NCBI GenBank assembly: GCA_958477465.1
Contig: CAUEFX010000001.1
Span: forward strand, 62,001-126,000
DNA length: 64,000 bases
Origin: an uncultured Bacteroides sp.
Lineage (GTDB): Bacteria > Bacteroidota > Bacteroidia > Bacteroidales > Bacteroidaceae
Direction of reading: 5' to 3'
Shown: positions 8,811-18,026 of the stretch, in pieces
How positions within the stretch are numbered: the first letter of the stretch is position 1
How the letters are laid out: every line of letters starts with the position of its first letter
Notes under the pieces: model-generated
What the model saw: the letters and a program-made list of their open reading frames with translations, nothing else
The model's database searches: none
Told to the model about the DNA's origin: nothing
Made by a program: the position numbers and the translations under genes

Positions 8811-10793
8811 ATGCTTTTATCGAACATTTACACAAATAGCAGAAAGCTATGCAGGATCTTGGTTGTCATTTGGTGTCTGGGGACGCTAAGTGCCCATGCG
8901 AAGGGTATTGAAATAAAGTCGCCGGATGGAAAAATGAAAGTAGATGTAAACTTCGACAGACAGATTACATACGATGTGTCTTACGGCGGTGAGCCTTTGC
9001 TGACAGATGGCCGGTTGGAAATGGTTTTGAGAGATCAGATTCTGGGCCGGGAACCGAAGTTGGTGAACAAGAAGAATATTTCTGCCGATGAAACGATTGC
9101 TCCGGTGGTTCCGATGAAATTTGCATCTATACGGAATCGCTATAATGGGCAATGCCTGAAGTTCAAGGGAGGATATTCTGTTGAATTCAGGGTGTATGAT
9201 GATGCCGTTTCCTATCGTTTCGTGACGGAGAAGAAAGGGGATATAGAGGTCTTGGACGAAAACTTTTCTATCGGGTTACCCGGCGATTATCTGACGCATT
9301 TGCAACAGCCTGGTGGCTTTAAGACCGCTTATGAAGAGCCTTATAGCCACATTGTAGCTTCTCAATGGAAAGCAGAAGATAAAATGTCTACTCTTCCGGT
9401 GTTGCTGGATACCCGGAATAAGTATAAAATACTGATTTCCGAAGCGGATTTGGTCGACTATCCTTGTATGTTTCTGAAAGGAGATGGTACAGAAGAACGG
9501 ATTCATGGTATATTCCCGCGAGTGCCGTTGGAGTTTGGTGAGGATGGTGACCGTAGCCTGAAAATACTTAAGGAGGCGGATTATATTGCCAAAACAAAAG
9601 GAAACCGCAGTTTTCCTTGGCGTTATTTCTTTATATCGAAACAGGACGGGCAATTGTTGGAACAGACGATGGCGGATAAACTGGCTTCTGAATGCCGTCT
9701 TGACGATGTCTCATGGATAAAACCGGGTCAGGCAAGTTGGGAATGGTGGAATGCCGCTTCTCCTTATGGACCGGATGTGAATTTTAAGGCCGGTTTTAAT
9801 TTGGATACCTATAAATACTATATAGATTTTGCTGCGAAGTATGGCATACCCTATATTATCATGGATGAAGGCTGGGCTATGAGTACCCGTGATCCTTATA
9901 CTCCGAATCCGGAAGTAAACGTACATGAAATTATCCGTTACGGTAAGGAAAAAGGTGTCGGCGTCGTGCTTTGGCTGACATGGCTGGTAGTGGAGAACAA
10001 TTTTGATTTGTTCAAGACTCTTTCGGATTGGGGAGTGGCAGGTTTGAAAATTGACTTTATGGACCGTAGTGACCAGTGGATGGTGGATTACTATGAACGG
10101 GTTGCCAAAGAAGCTGCCAAATACCATCTGTTTGTAGATATGCACGGTTCGTTTAAACCGGCCGGATTGGAAAAACTGTACCCGAATATACTTTCATACG
10201 AAGGAGTTCGCGGTATGGAACAGATGGGGGGATGCCATCCGGATAATAGCTTGTTCCTGCCTTTTATGCGCAATGCGGTCGGACCGATGGACTATACTCC
10301 GGGAGCGATGATCAGTATGCAGCCGGAAGTTTACCGTTCCGAACGTCCGAACTCTGCAAGTATCGGTACGCGTGCCTATCAACTGGCATTGTACGTTGTT
10401 TTTGAAAGTGGCATTCAAATGTTGGCGGATAATCCGACTCTTTATTATAGAAACCCCGATTGTACGGAGTTCATCACTAAAGTTCCGGTGGTTTGGGATG
10501 AAACGAAAGCCTTGTTTGCCGATGCGGGAGAGTACGTGGTGGTAGCCAAACGCAAAGGAAGCCGGTGGTTCATCGGTGGAATTACCAATAATAAACAAAA
10601 AGAACGGGAGTTTGAGATATCTTTGGATTTCTTGAATCCGGGTAGAGAGTATCAGATGACCTACTTTGAGGATGGCATTAATGCCGACCGTCAAGCGATG
10701 GACTACCGGAAAAAGGGCTGCAAGGTTAAGTCGGGTGATAAATTCAGAATAAAAATGGTACGCAACGGCGGTTGGGCGGCTGTTATCGAATGA
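8811..10793 (+). CDS. GH97 family glycoside hydrolase, retaining alpha-galactosidase-like
   Basis: Exported alpha-glycosidase of family GH97 with an N-terminal signal peptide (hydrophobic 14-29, ending SAHA). A beta-sandwich domain (about 33-280) is followed by a TIM barrel (about 300-560) and a short C-terminal sheet. Barrel motifs are IIMDEGWAM (349-357), GVVLWLTWL (384-392), GLKIDFMDR (411-419) and SYEGVRGME (462-470). Asp415 at the nucleophile position suggests the retaining subgroup represented by the alpha-galactosidase BT1871, rather than the inverting SusB subgroup. From memory, BT1871 uses Asp415 and Glu470, and Glu470 also exists here. It stands alone without susC/susD beside it. 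The linkage it cleaves is inferred. Confidence 0.88.
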   Translation: MLLSNIYTNSRKLCRILVVIWCLGTLSAHAKGIEIKSPDGKMKVDVNFDRQITYDVSYGGEPLLTDGRLEMVLRDQILGREPKLVNKKNISADETIAPVVPMKFASIRNRYNGQCLKFKGGYSVEFRVYDDAVSYRFVTEKKGDIEVLDENFSIGLPGDYLTHLQQPGGFKTAYEEPYSHIVASQWKAEDKMSTLPVLLDTRNKYKILISEADLVDYPCMFLKGDGTEERIHGIFPRVPLEFGEDGDRSLKILKEADYIAKTKGNRSFPWRYFFISKQDGQLLEQTMADKLASECRLDDVSWIKPGQASWEWWNAASPYGPDVNFKAGFNLDTYKYYIDFAAKYGIPYIIMDEGWAMSTRDPYTPNPEVNVHEIIRYGKEKGVGVVLWLTWLVVENNFDLFKTLSDWGVAGLKIDFMDRSDQWMVDYYERVAKEAAKYHLFVDMHGSFKPAGLEKLYPNILSYEGVRGMEQMGGCHPDNSLFLPFMRNAVGPMDYTPGAMISMQPEVYRSERPNSASIGTRAYQLALYVVFESGIQMLADNPTLYYRNPDCTEFITKVPVVWDETKALFADAGEYVVVAKRKGSRWFIGGITNNKQKEREFEISLDFLNPGREYQMTYFEDGINADRQAMDYRKKGCKVKSGDKFRIKMVRNGGWAAVIE

Positions 10794-10826
10794 TGCATAC
10801 GTACATGCCGTGACACTGCAATAAAG

Positions 10827-10885
10827 AAAGGTGTCAAAACCCTCTTATTGACAAAACATTGTTTCAGGGGTTTTGACACCTTTTT
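10827..10885. terminator. Bidirectional intrinsic terminator between convergent genes
   Basis: GGTGTCAAAACCC (10830-10842) pairs with GGGTTTTGACACC (10868-10880), a 13-bp perfect stem with a 25-nt loop and a following T-run. On the minus strand the stem is followed by CTTTATT, so it can serve the GH97 gene and its convergent neighbour. The GTGTCA/TGACAC core is also at the ends of the 41211-41324 element. Confidence 0.85.
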
Positions 10886-10951
10886 CTTACAGCTTATTTC
10901 TTTTTTACAGCTTGTTTCATTTTCTTACTGCCTATCCCTTTCCCTTACAGC

Positions 10952-11980
10952 TTATTTCTTGAATCGAAACGTTACCAGTAATCCCTTATGGTCAGTTGGC
11001 CATACGTCCATGGGAGTGAGGAATTTGTCTTTCGATGTCTCTTCTACCCGTTGGCTTCGCACGATGGAACCTTTGGGACCGAATATAACCGCCTTCTTTG
11101 CTTGAAGTCCCTTCCCTTGATAAAAAATGAAATCGATCCGGTCGCGTTCATCGGCTTTTGGGGCCCATGTGAGTTTTTCAGGCGTTTTCAACGGGTTGTC
11201 CGATGGGTAAGTAAATCCCGGATGGGTGAGCGGGTCGGGATAGATTTCGCGGTAACTGTCGGTGAATCCGGCCTCTTCGAGCAGGGTGCTTACTGTCCAG
11301 GGAATCACCATGCCGTTATGGTCATACAGATCTTTGTTTGCTTCCACCCAGTCGCGATGGGACGGCTCGTTAAAGTCACCGCCCAGAATGATGCTGTATC
11401 CTTCTGCCATATCTTTACGTGCCTGCTCGATAAAGAGGCGGATCGCATCGTCACGCTGTGATTTTGTGTTCGCCGTCAGAACTTCCTCCACAGTTTGTGG
11501 CCTAGATGTCTCTTCCCACGTAGAACCATCGTATCCGCGCACATTGTAATATGCACAATCCAAATAGTCCAGATGGGCCGTATAAATGGCTACTTTGCGT
11601 CCGTTCACGGAAGACAGCAATCTGTAAATACTGCCGTGATCTTCCTTTTCGGGAAATACGGTCAGGGAATCCGTGATGGGATATTTGCTTAATAACCCGC
11701 TGTCGTAGCTGTAAAAAGAGTAATAGGTCATGCCTTTCTCGCGTAAAGACGACAGGATACGGGCGCTGAAATTGCTGTTCTGATAATTTCTGACTTCACT
11801 GAATGTGACAAAGTCCGGCTTCAGACGGACGATCTCATTGACGATTGCTTCGTAGCCGCCGGGCACGGATGTTCCTTCCTGCCAGATATTCCATTGCAAA
11901 ACGGTAAATTCTCCCGCTCTCTTACTGCTTGCCGAGAGGGTACACAAAAGAAGAAAAGTAAATAAAAGAATTTTTTTCAT
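10952..11980 (-). CDS. Exported endonuclease/exonuclease/phosphatase family protein
   Basis: A 342-aa protein with a signal peptide (MKKILLFTFLLLCTLSASS). The DNase I-like fold is shown by LQWNIWQEG (about 28-36), VTFSEVRN (metal Glu, about 58-65), TAHLDY, ILGGDFNEPSH (about 198-208) and a final WPTDHKGL (His near 332). Such exported members act on phosphodiesters or phosphate monoesters; the substrate cannot be read from sequence. It may be a nuclease or a sphingomyelinase-like phosphodiesterase. It converges with GH97 on a shared terminator. Confidence 0.85.
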   Translation of the reverse strand: MKKILLFTFLLLCTLSASSKRAGEFTVLQWNIWQEGTSVPGGYEAIVNEIVRLKPDFVTFSEVRNYQNSNFSARILSSLREKGMTYYSFYSYDSGLLSKYPITDSLTVFPEKEDHGSIYRLLSSVNGRKVAIYTAHLDYLDCAYYNVRGYDGSTWEETSRPQTVEEVLTANTKSQRDDAIRLFIEQARKDMAEGYSIILGGDFNEPSHRDWVEANKDLYDHNGMVIPWTVSTLLEEAGFTDSYREIYPDPLTHPGFTYPSDNPLKTPEKLTWAPKADERDRIDFIFYQGKGLQAKKAVIFGPKGSIVRSQRVEETSKDKFLTPMDVWPTDHKGLLVTFRFKK

Positions 11981-12087
11981 GATTTCTGAAATTTAAATAG
12001 GTTATGGTTAGTTTCTATATGATATGCTATGTTGCTTCTATATAACACGTTCTGTTACTGCTTCGGATTTCATTCTTAAAAGAAACA

Positions 12088-13146
12088 TTATTGGAGAGGA
12101 TTTACCCCGGTTCTTATATGATAAGCCCCTTTCTCTCTTCTTAAAGGATAGTCTCCCCGAAACTGTTCGAACCGTTCGGGGTGAGCCTTCAACCGGTTGC
12201 TGTCCTGTCGAGGATCATATATCTTCAACCATGCCTCTTCCAATGTTGCGGCTTGCACCGTGAGGCTTTCCGGCTGCATGGGAGCAATGGTGTATGTGGC
12301 TTCTATCCCGAAGTACCGGCAAAGAGAGTCCAATGACATACGGGTCGCATTGGCCTTCCCGTCTGCCGAATACCCGGCAATGTGCGGAGTACCTATCATC
12401 ACCTTACTTAATAGTTCCAGGTTTATGTCCGGTTCGTTTTCCCACACATCGATAATGGCCTCGGATATGTGGCCGTCTTGTAAGGCATTTAGCAGTGCTT
12501 GGGTCTCTATCACCTCACCGCGAGAGGTGTTGATGATAATCGGTTTACGTTTCAATGACCGGAAAAAAGCTTCGTCTGCCAGATGAAAAGTCTTGTACTT
12601 TCCGTCTTTATACAAAGGAACGTGGAATGTTATCACGTCACATTCCCGGGCGATTTGCTCCAGAGAACAGAAGTCCGCGCTGCCTTCTTTCTCTGCTCTG
12701 GGAAGATCGTTTAGCAACACTCGCATTCCCTGTCTTTGGGCAACTCCGATGATTTTGCTTCCTACATTGCCTACTCCCACAATGCCTATGCACATTTTGT
12801 GAAGTTCTTTCCCTTTGGTAAGTTTCAGGAGGGCAAGTGAAGACTCCAGGTATTGCGCCACAGAGGCGGAGTTGCATCCCGGGGCATTGGTCCATGTGAT
12901 GCCGGCTTCCCGGCAATATTCCGTGTCGATGTGGTCGAAGCCGATCGTGGCGGTTGCGATAAACCTTACCCGGCTGCCTTCCAGCAGTTCGCGGTTACAA
13001 TGCGTCCGTGTGCGGATAATCAGTGCATCCGCATCGCGTACCAGTTCCGGGGTAAAGTCTTTTCCGGGAGCATACACCACTTCGTCGGCGATACTCTCGA
13101 TGGCTTTTTGTATGTAGGGTATTTTATTGTCTACAATAATTTTCAT
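12088..13146 (-). CDS. pdxB: 4-phosphoerythronate dehydrogenase
   Basis: NAD-dependent D-2-hydroxyacid dehydrogenase of the DXP-dependent vitamin B6 pathway. I use the ATG at 13146 (MKIIVDNKIPYIQKA), because the upstream TTG at 13170 overlaps the -7 box. Family features are TIGFDHIDTEYC, NAPGCNSASVAQY (typical PdxB loop), the Rossmann GIVGVGNVGSKI, the catalytic Arg in NTSRGEV, and IAGYSADGKANAT with the active-site His one residue earlier. A C-terminal PdxB dimerisation region is present. The length of 352 aa is right. Confidence 0.92.
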   Translation of the reverse strand: MKIIVDNKIPYIQKAIESIADEVVYAPGKDFTPELVRDADALIIRTRTHCNRELLEGSRVRFIATATIGFDHIDTEYCREAGITWTNAPGCNSASVAQYLESSLALLKLTKGKELHKMCIGIVGVGNVGSKIIGVAQRQGMRVLLNDLPRAEKEGSADFCSLEQIARECDVITFHVPLYKDGKYKTFHLADEAFFRSLKRKPIIINTSRGEVIETQALLNALQDGHISEAIIDVWENEPDINLELLSKVMIGTPHIAGYSADGKANATRMSLDSLCRYFGIEATYTIAPMQPESLTVQAATLEEAWLKIYDPRQDSNRLKAHPERFEQFRGDYPLRREKGAYHIRTGVNPLQ

Positions 13147-13167
13147 AGATCTTTCTTTAGATATGAG

Positions 13168-13175
13168 CAAAGATA
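13168..13175 (-). promoter_or_regulatory. Bacteroides -7 box for pdxB
   Basis: The minus strand reads TATCTTTG, an exact TAnnTTTG match, 22 bp before the chosen pdxB ATG. It decides against the upstream TTG start. Confidence 0.65.
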
Positions 13176-13219
13176 GAATAAAAAAGTAAGAAAGGGTTGC
13201 TTGTGTGAAAAATATTCTT

Positions 13220-13227
13220 TAGCTTTG
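13220..13227 (+). promoter_or_regulatory. Bacteroides -7 box opening the glycan locus
   Basis: TAGCTTTG matches TAnnTTTG and lies 33 bp before the DUF4254 start at 13260. It probably drives DUF4254-GT9. Confidence 0.6.
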
Positions 13228-13259
13228 TCTTATTGTACATATATAAGCAAGTTAAGATT

Positions 13260-13865
13260 ATGACATTTAGTAACCTTTGCAATGACATCTTTTGGAAATC
13301 GACTACTGATTACCACATTACGGACAGCGTAGATGCTCCGATGAACAATCCTTACGAACTGAAGTCGATTGAATATTATTTATATCTGAAAAACTGGATT
13401 GATGCCGTGCAATGGCATTTCGAAGATATTATACGCGATCCGCAGATCGATCCGGTGGAAGCATTGCAGTTGAAGCGTAGGATTGATAAATCCAATCAGG
13501 ACCGTACGGACCTGGTAGAACTGATCGACAGTTATTTTTTTGATAAGTACAAAGGGGTGTCTGCTCTGCCGGATGCGACCATCAATACGGAGAGTCCGGC
13601 TTGGGCCATAGACCGCCTTTCTATTCTTGCACTGAAAATTTATCACATGCAGCAGGAAGTGGAGCGTACGGATACAACGCAGGAACACCATGACCGGTGT
13701 CAGGCGAAGCTTACTACCTTGCTGGAACAAAAGAAAGACCTTTCGACGGCGATCGACCAGCTATTGGCTGATATTGAGGCCGGAAGGAAATACATGAAGG
13801 TATATAAACAGATGAAGATGTATAATGATCCGGCTTTGAATCCGGTGCTTTATGCTAAAAAATAA
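13260..13865 (+). CDS. DUF4254 domain-containing protein
   Basis: A 201-aa soluble, mostly helical protein with no signal peptide. The start at 13260 (MTFSNLCNDIFW) follows the promoter box; the longer frame from 13233 would begin inside the likely leader. Conserved-looking parts are LKSIEYYLYLKNWIDAVQWHFE and the charged KRRIDKSNQDRTDLVE. DUF4254 proteins sit next to GT9 heptosyltransferase-like genes in Bacteroidetes, and here the GT9 gene starts 3 bp after the stop. I infer a role in assembly of the LPS core, but the biochemical function is unknown. Confidence 0.85.
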   Translation: MTFSNLCNDIFWKSTTDYHITDSVDAPMNNPYELKSIEYYLYLKNWIDAVQWHFEDIIRDPQIDPVEALQLKRRIDKSNQDRTDLVELIDSYFFDKYKGVSALPDATINTESPAWAIDRLSILALKIYHMQQEVERTDTTQEHHDRCQAKLTTLLEQKKDLSTAIDQLLADIEAGRKYMKVYKQMKMYNDPALNPVLYAKK

Positions 13866-13868
13866 GAG

Positions 13869-14906
13869 ATGTCCCGTATTCTTGTCATTCGTTTTTCTGC
13901 GCTCGGTGATGTTGCCATGACTATTCCGGTAGTCTATTCACTGGCGGTCCGGTATCCTCAACATGAAATAACCGTATTGAGCCGTGCGGTTCTGCAACCG
14001 CTTTTCCAGGGTTTGCCTGCCAATGTACACTTTATGAGTGCCGATCTGACCGGTAAACACCGGGGAGTATGGGGGCTGAATGCCTTGTACTCGGAGTTGA
14101 AAAAGCAACAGTTTGACTATGTGGCCGATTTTCATAACGTCCTGCGTACGAAATATCTCTGTCTGAAATTTCGAATGGCAGGAGTACCGGTAGCGTCCAT
14201 CGATAAAGGACGTAAAGGGAAAAATAAACTGGTGCGCCGTCATGATAAAATAGTAGAGAATCAGAAAAGTTCCTTCAGACGTTATGCCGATGTATTGGAG
14301 AAGTTAGGCTTCCCGGTTTTATTGAATTTTACCTCTATTTTTGGTGAGGGGAAAGGAGACTTCTCCTTGATAGAGCCGGTGACGGGGCCTAAATATGCCG
14401 GTGTGAAGTGGATCGGCATCGCTCCTTTTGCCAAACATGAAGGAAAGATATACCCCTTGGAGCTGCAAGAACAGGTGGTGGCTCATTTTGCCGCCCGTTC
14501 CGATGTAAAGGTATTCCTTTTCGGAGGAGGAATAAGCGAACAGGAAGTCTTTGACTCGTGGATATTGAAATACCCGACGGTCGTATCAATGATCGGTAAA
14601 CTGAATATGAGTACGGAATTGATCCTCATGAGCCACTTGGATGTAATGCTCTCGATGGATTCTGCCAACATGCACCTGGCTTCATTGGTGAATACACCGG
14701 TTGTCTCGGTGTGGGGGGCCACTCATCCTTACGCCGGATTTATGGGATGGAAACAGCTGCCTATCAATACGGTACAGCTCGACCTGGCTTGCCGCCCCTG
14801 CTCGGTATACGGACAGAAGCCCTGTTACCGCAAGGATTATGCGTGTATGCGAGGTATCAAGCCCGAGCAGATCATACAGAAAATAGAGGGCATGCTGGTT
14901 GATTAG
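13869..14906 (+). CDS. GT9 family (heptosyltransferase-like) glycosyltransferase
   Basis: A 345-aa GT-B enzyme of the ADP-heptose:LPS heptosyltransferase family. It begins MSRILVIRFSALGDVAMTIP, the typical GT9 N-terminus with the catalytic Asp. The C-terminal half has LFGGGISEQEVF, the donor-binding MSHLDVMLSMDSANMHLASL, and VVSVWGATHP. Its C-terminus has a CRPCSVYG...CYRKDYACM cysteine cluster common in the family. It likely adds a sugar to the inner LPS core on the cytoplasmic side. Its stop overlaps the convergent GT4 stop by 4 bp. Confidence 0.9.
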   Translation: MSRILVIRFSALGDVAMTIPVVYSLAVRYPQHEITVLSRAVLQPLFQGLPANVHFMSADLTGKHRGVWGLNALYSELKKQQFDYVADFHNVLRTKYLCLKFRMAGVPVASIDKGRKGKNKLVRRHDKIVENQKSSFRRYADVLEKLGFPVLLNFTSIFGEGKGDFSLIEPVTGPKYAGVKWIGIAPFAKHEGKIYPLELQEQVVAHFAARSDVKVFLFGGGISEQEVFDSWILKYPTVVSMIGKLNMSTELILMSHLDVMLSMDSANMHLASLVNTPVVSVWGATHPYAGFMGWKQLPINTVQLDLACRPCSVYGQKPCYRKDYACMRGIKPEQIIQKIEGMLVD

Positions 14907-16033
14907 ATCGTTTTTCTATATACGTTCAGAAGGTCTTTCGTGAGCTTTTCTGCTTCGAACAGCAGTGCGTACTTTTTTCCCTCCTCTATCATTTTCTCTC
15001 TGAGCGATTGATCGGTCAAGGTCTGTTCTATGGCCTTGGCCAGCCCTTTATCGTCTTCGGGATGTATGTATATGGAATGAGGACCGCCGGCTTCTTCCAG
15101 GCAGGAGCCTGTGGCCCCGATTACCGGTACGCCGCTGTTCAGCGCTTCCAACAGAGGTATTCCGAATCCCTCGAAGAAAGAGGGGTATACGAAAGTTGTT
15201 GCCATCTGATAGAAGGCGGGCAGCTCCTTGAAAGGAATGTTGCTCAATAAACGCATACGGTCTTCCAGGCGGTTCTTTTTCAGAAATTCTTCTACGGCGT
15301 CTGCATACGGTGTCCGTTTGCCAATGGCGATAACGGTTATCGGCTCCTGAATATGCAGCAATGCTTTGGCCACCAGCAACAGGTTTTTTCTGCTTTCGAT
15401 GCTTCCTAAATATAGAATATAACGTTGGGGAAGCCGGTATTTCAGTCTTATTTCCTCCTTCGTGCTTTCGGATACCGTTTGCTTGAATTGTGCATCGCAT
15501 CCCTGATAAACGACGTCGATTTTCTCTTCGGGGATATGAAAGAAGGACATGATGTCTCGTTTGGTGCATTCGCTGACGGCAATGATCCGGTCGGCGTTCC
15601 GGCAGGCTTTGCGGAACTTGTATGCATATATCTTGCGGTCGATATAGTGATAATATTCAGGGTATCTTAAGAAGATAAGGTCGTGGATGGTGACAATGCT
15701 TCGCGTGTTTCCCGCCTTGCGGATATTCAGAGGAAGTTCGTTGCTCAATCCGTGAAAAAGGCGGATGTTGTCTTTTTTAAGGTCGGAAGTCATTCCCCAT
15801 ACCCGCCAAAGTGAACGGAACTTTTTCCAAAAGGCCGTTTGCGGATAACGCAGCTCCACATTGCCCGCTCTCTCTATTCCGTTCAGCGAAGAGGTTCGGT
15901 TCGGATTAGGGATATAGAGTACATAGCGTTCGTCCGGTGCAAACCGGGTCAATGCTTCAATGACGAAGCGACTGTAATTGCCTAAGCCGGTTCTGTTCTG
16001 TGCGGCACGTTTTGCATCGAAGCCTATCTTCAT
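14903..16033 (-). CDS. GT4 family glycosyltransferase
   Basis: A 376-aa retaining GT-B glycosyltransferase of the surface-glycan locus. The N-terminus is MKIGFDAKRAAQNRTGLGNY. The C-terminal Rossmann domain shows ILYLGSIESRKNL (about 210-222) and the nucleotide-sugar motif EGFGIPLLEALNSGVPVIG (E-x7-E, about 293-311). No membrane segments are seen. Sugar and acceptor are unknown. A TATCTTTG box lies 46 bp upstream, so it is a separate transcript. Confidence 0.9.
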   Translation of the reverse strand: MKIGFDAKRAAQNRTGLGNYSRFVIEALTRFAPDERYVLYIPNPNRTSSLNGIERAGNVELRYPQTAFWKKFRSLWRVWGMTSDLKKDNIRLFHGLSNELPLNIRKAGNTRSIVTIHDLIFLRYPEYYHYIDRKIYAYKFRKACRNADRIIAVSECTKRDIMSFFHIPEEKIDVVYQGCDAQFKQTVSESTKEEIRLKYRLPQRYILYLGSIESRKNLLLVAKALLHIQEPITVIAIGKRTPYADAVEEFLKKNRLEDRMRLLSNIPFKELPAFYQMATTFVYPSFFEGFGIPLLEALNSGVPVIGATGSCLEEAGGPHSIYIHPEDDKGLAKAIEQTLTDQSLREKMIEEGKKYALLFEAEKLTKDLLNVYRKTI

Positions 16034-16078
16034 GGTTGGTCGGTATATAAGTTGAACGGATTCTCTTTATTTTATTGC

Positions 16079-16086
16079 CAAAGATA
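16079..16086 (-). promoter_or_regulatory. Bacteroides -7 box for the GT4 gene
   Basis: The minus strand reads TATCTTTG, an exact consensus match, 46 bp before the ATG at 16033. Confidence 0.6.
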
Positions 16087-16170
16087 CAGATTTGCGCCCG
16101 ATATTCAAGTACATTTATCTGTCATTCTTTTTAATATATAATATTTGAAGCGAGTTCCATAAAAAAGATG

Positions 16171-16178
16171 TAACTTTG
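16171..16178 (+). promoter_or_regulatory. Bacteroides promoter for the deacetylase-GT2-GT87-GtrA-LtaS cassette
   Basis: TAACTTTG matches the -7 consensus 24 bp before the ATG at 16202. A TTTG at 16144-16147 could be the -33 element, with a 23-bp spacer that is slightly long. Confidence 0.6.
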
Positions 16179-16201
16179 CAAATAAAAAAACAGCGAGTGT
16201 A

Positions 16202-16987
16202 ATGATATTGCTAAGTTTTGATACAGAGGAATTTGATGTTCCTCGTGAGCATGGGGTGGATTATCCGTTGGATGAGGCTATGAAAGTGTCGGTTTACGGT
16301 ACCAACCGTATTTTGGACTGCCTGCTGCGTAATGACGTGAAAGCGACTTTCTTTTGTACCACGAATTTTGCAGAGAATGCTCCGGAGGTGATGAAGCGTA
16401 TCATCGACGAAGGACATGAGGTTGCCGCCCACGGCTGTGATCACTGGAATCCGAAGCCGGAGGATGTGGCCCGTTCCAAACAGATCTTAGAGAAACTGAC
16501 TGCCTGTACGATACGTGGCTATCGCCAGCCGCGGATGTTTCCGGTGTCTGAGAGCGAGATTGCCCGGCAAGGATATTTGTATAACTCTTCTTTGAATCCG
16601 GCGTTTATTCCCGGGCGCTATATGCACTTGACCTCACCCCGTACCTGTTTCATGAAAGAAGGGGTGTTGCAGATACCCGCTTCCGTAACCCCTTGGTTGC
16701 GCTTTCCCCTGTTCTGGCTTTCCTGTCATAATCTGCCTGCCGGATTGTATCGCTGGCTGTGTCGCCGCACATTGCGACACGACAGGTATTTTGTCACTTA
16801 CTTTCATCCGTGGGAGTTTTATCCTCTGGGAGAGCATCCGGAGCTTAAGATGCCTTTTATCATTCGCAATCATTCGGGAAAAGGCATGGAGAAGCGTCTG
16901 AATGACCTGATCTGCTATTTTAAGTCGACAGGAGAGAAGTTTGTCACCTTTTCTGAATTTGCCGGAGAGAAGCGACGGAATCTATAA
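16202..16987 (+). CDS. Polysaccharide deacetylase (NodB/ArnD-like)
   Basis: A 261-aa NodB-fold carbohydrate esterase with no signal peptide, so it probably acts at the cytoplasmic face. The first motif is LSFDTEEFDVP (3-13), with the metal Asp and neighbouring acids. The metal His pair is HEVAAHGCDHW (about residues 72-82). The third motif, with conserved Arg and Pro, is RGYRQPRMFPVSE (about 102-114), and a late catalytic His is in VTYFHPWEF. Because it lies in one transcription unit with a GtrB/ArnC-type GT2, a GT-C enzyme and GtrA, I infer that it deacetylates a lipid-linked sugar, as ArnD (deformylase) or NaxD do. A peptidoglycan or free oligosaccharide substrate cannot be excluded. Confidence 0.85.
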   Translation: MILLSFDTEEFDVPREHGVDYPLDEAMKVSVYGTNRILDCLLRNDVKATFFCTTNFAENAPEVMKRIIDEGHEVAAHGCDHWNPKPEDVARSKQILEKLTACTIRGYRQPRMFPVSESEIARQGYLYNSSLNPAFIPGRYMHLTSPRTCFMKEGVLQIPASVTPWLRFPLFWLSCHNLPAGLYRWLCRRTLRHDRYFVTYFHPWEFYPLGEHPELKMPFIIRNHSGKGMEKRLNDLICYFKSTGEKFVTFSEFAGEKRRNL

Positions 16988-17049
16988 ACACAGTAAGATA
17001 ACCTGTTGGCGGAATTAAATCGATAAAAGATTTAAAACACAGTAAGATA
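16986..17049. repeat. 15-bp direct repeat spanning a gene junction
   Basis: AAACACAGTAAGATA occurs at 16986-17000, overlapping the deacetylase stop codon, and again at 17035-17049, ending on the first base of the next ATG. The spacing is 49 bp. It looks like a recent local duplication. Confidence 0.7.
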
Positions 17050-18026
17050 TGATGAAATTAGGTATTGTAGCCCCTTGTTATAATGAGCATGAAGTTCTGG
17101 AGGAATCGGCCGGGCGTCTGACTGCCTTGATGGATGATCTCGTGGCAAAGAAGAAGATAGATGCGGACAGCTTTATTCTTTTTGTCAATGACGGGAGCCG
17201 GGACAACACTTGGGAAATCATCTCTCGCCTCTTCGAAGTGAATCCGTATGTCTACGGGGTGAACCTCGCCGGAAATGTCGGCCATCAGCATGCTATTATG
17301 GCGGGAATGATGACGGCAAAAGATATATGTGATGCGGTGATAACGATCGATGCGGATTTGCAGGACGACCTGAAGGCTGTTGAAGGAATGGTGGACCGTT
17401 ACAATGAGGGATATGACATTGTGTACGGTGTGAAAATATCGCGTGGGGGCGATTCTTTTATGAAGAGGAATACGGCTCTTGTGTTTTATAAGCTACAGCG
17501 TTCGTTGGGAGTGAAGGCCATTTATAATCACGCGGATTTCCGCTTGATGAGTCGCCGGGCATTGGAGCAACTCTCGCATTTTAAAGAGCGGAATCTGTAT
17601 TTGCGGGGGCTTGTCCCACTGATTGGATATAAGTCTACCACGGTAGATGATGCCATCAGCGAACGCACGGCCGGTAAGTCTAAATATACGCTGAAGAAGA
17701 TGTTGGCTTTGGCAATGGACGGCATTACATCTTTCTCTACCAAACCTATTTCATTGATCCTGGGAGCCGGATTTTTTTTCCTGTTCATCAGCGTTGTCAT
17801 GACGGTGTATATCCTGTTGTCTTATTGGGAGCATGTCACGGTTCCCGGATGGACTTCCATGATGCTGTCTTTATGGTTTATCGGGAGCATCGTGCTTTTA
17901 GCCATAGGGGTTATCGGGCAGTACATAGGCAAAATCTATATTGAAGTCAAGAACCGCCCTCTCTACAACATTGAAACGCTTTTGTGTGACAAGAAGAGTA
18001 AACCCCGGGATACATTATCAAAATAA
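17049..18026 (+). CDS. GT2 polyprenyl-phosphate glycosyltransferase (GtrB/ArnC-like)
   Basis: A 325-aa enzyme predicted to load a sugar onto undecaprenyl phosphate at the inner membrane. The GT-A domain has VAPCYNEHEVLEE (about 7-19), FVNDGSRDNTWEII and the metal motif ITIDADLQDD (about 98-107). Two hydrophobic segments near residues 235-260 and 275-300 are the C-terminal membrane anchors of this subfamily. The topology and length match GtrB and ArnC. It sits 61 bp after the deacetylase and 44 bp before the GT87 gene. Confidence 0.9.
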   Translation: MMKLGIVAPCYNEHEVLEESAGRLTALMDDLVAKKKIDADSFILFVNDGSRDNTWEIISRLFEVNPYVYGVNLAGNVGHQHAIMAGMMTAKDICDAVITIDADLQDDLKAVEGMVDRYNEGYDIVYGVKISRGGDSFMKRNTALVFYKLQRSLGVKAIYNHADFRLMSRRALEQLSHFKERNLYLRGLVPLIGYKSTTVDDAISERTAGKSKYTLKKMLALAMDGITSFSTKPISLILGAGFFFLFISVVMTVYILLSYWEHVTVPGWTSMMLSLWFIGSIVLLAIGVIGQYIGKIYIEVKNRPLYNIETLLCDKKSKPRDTLSK

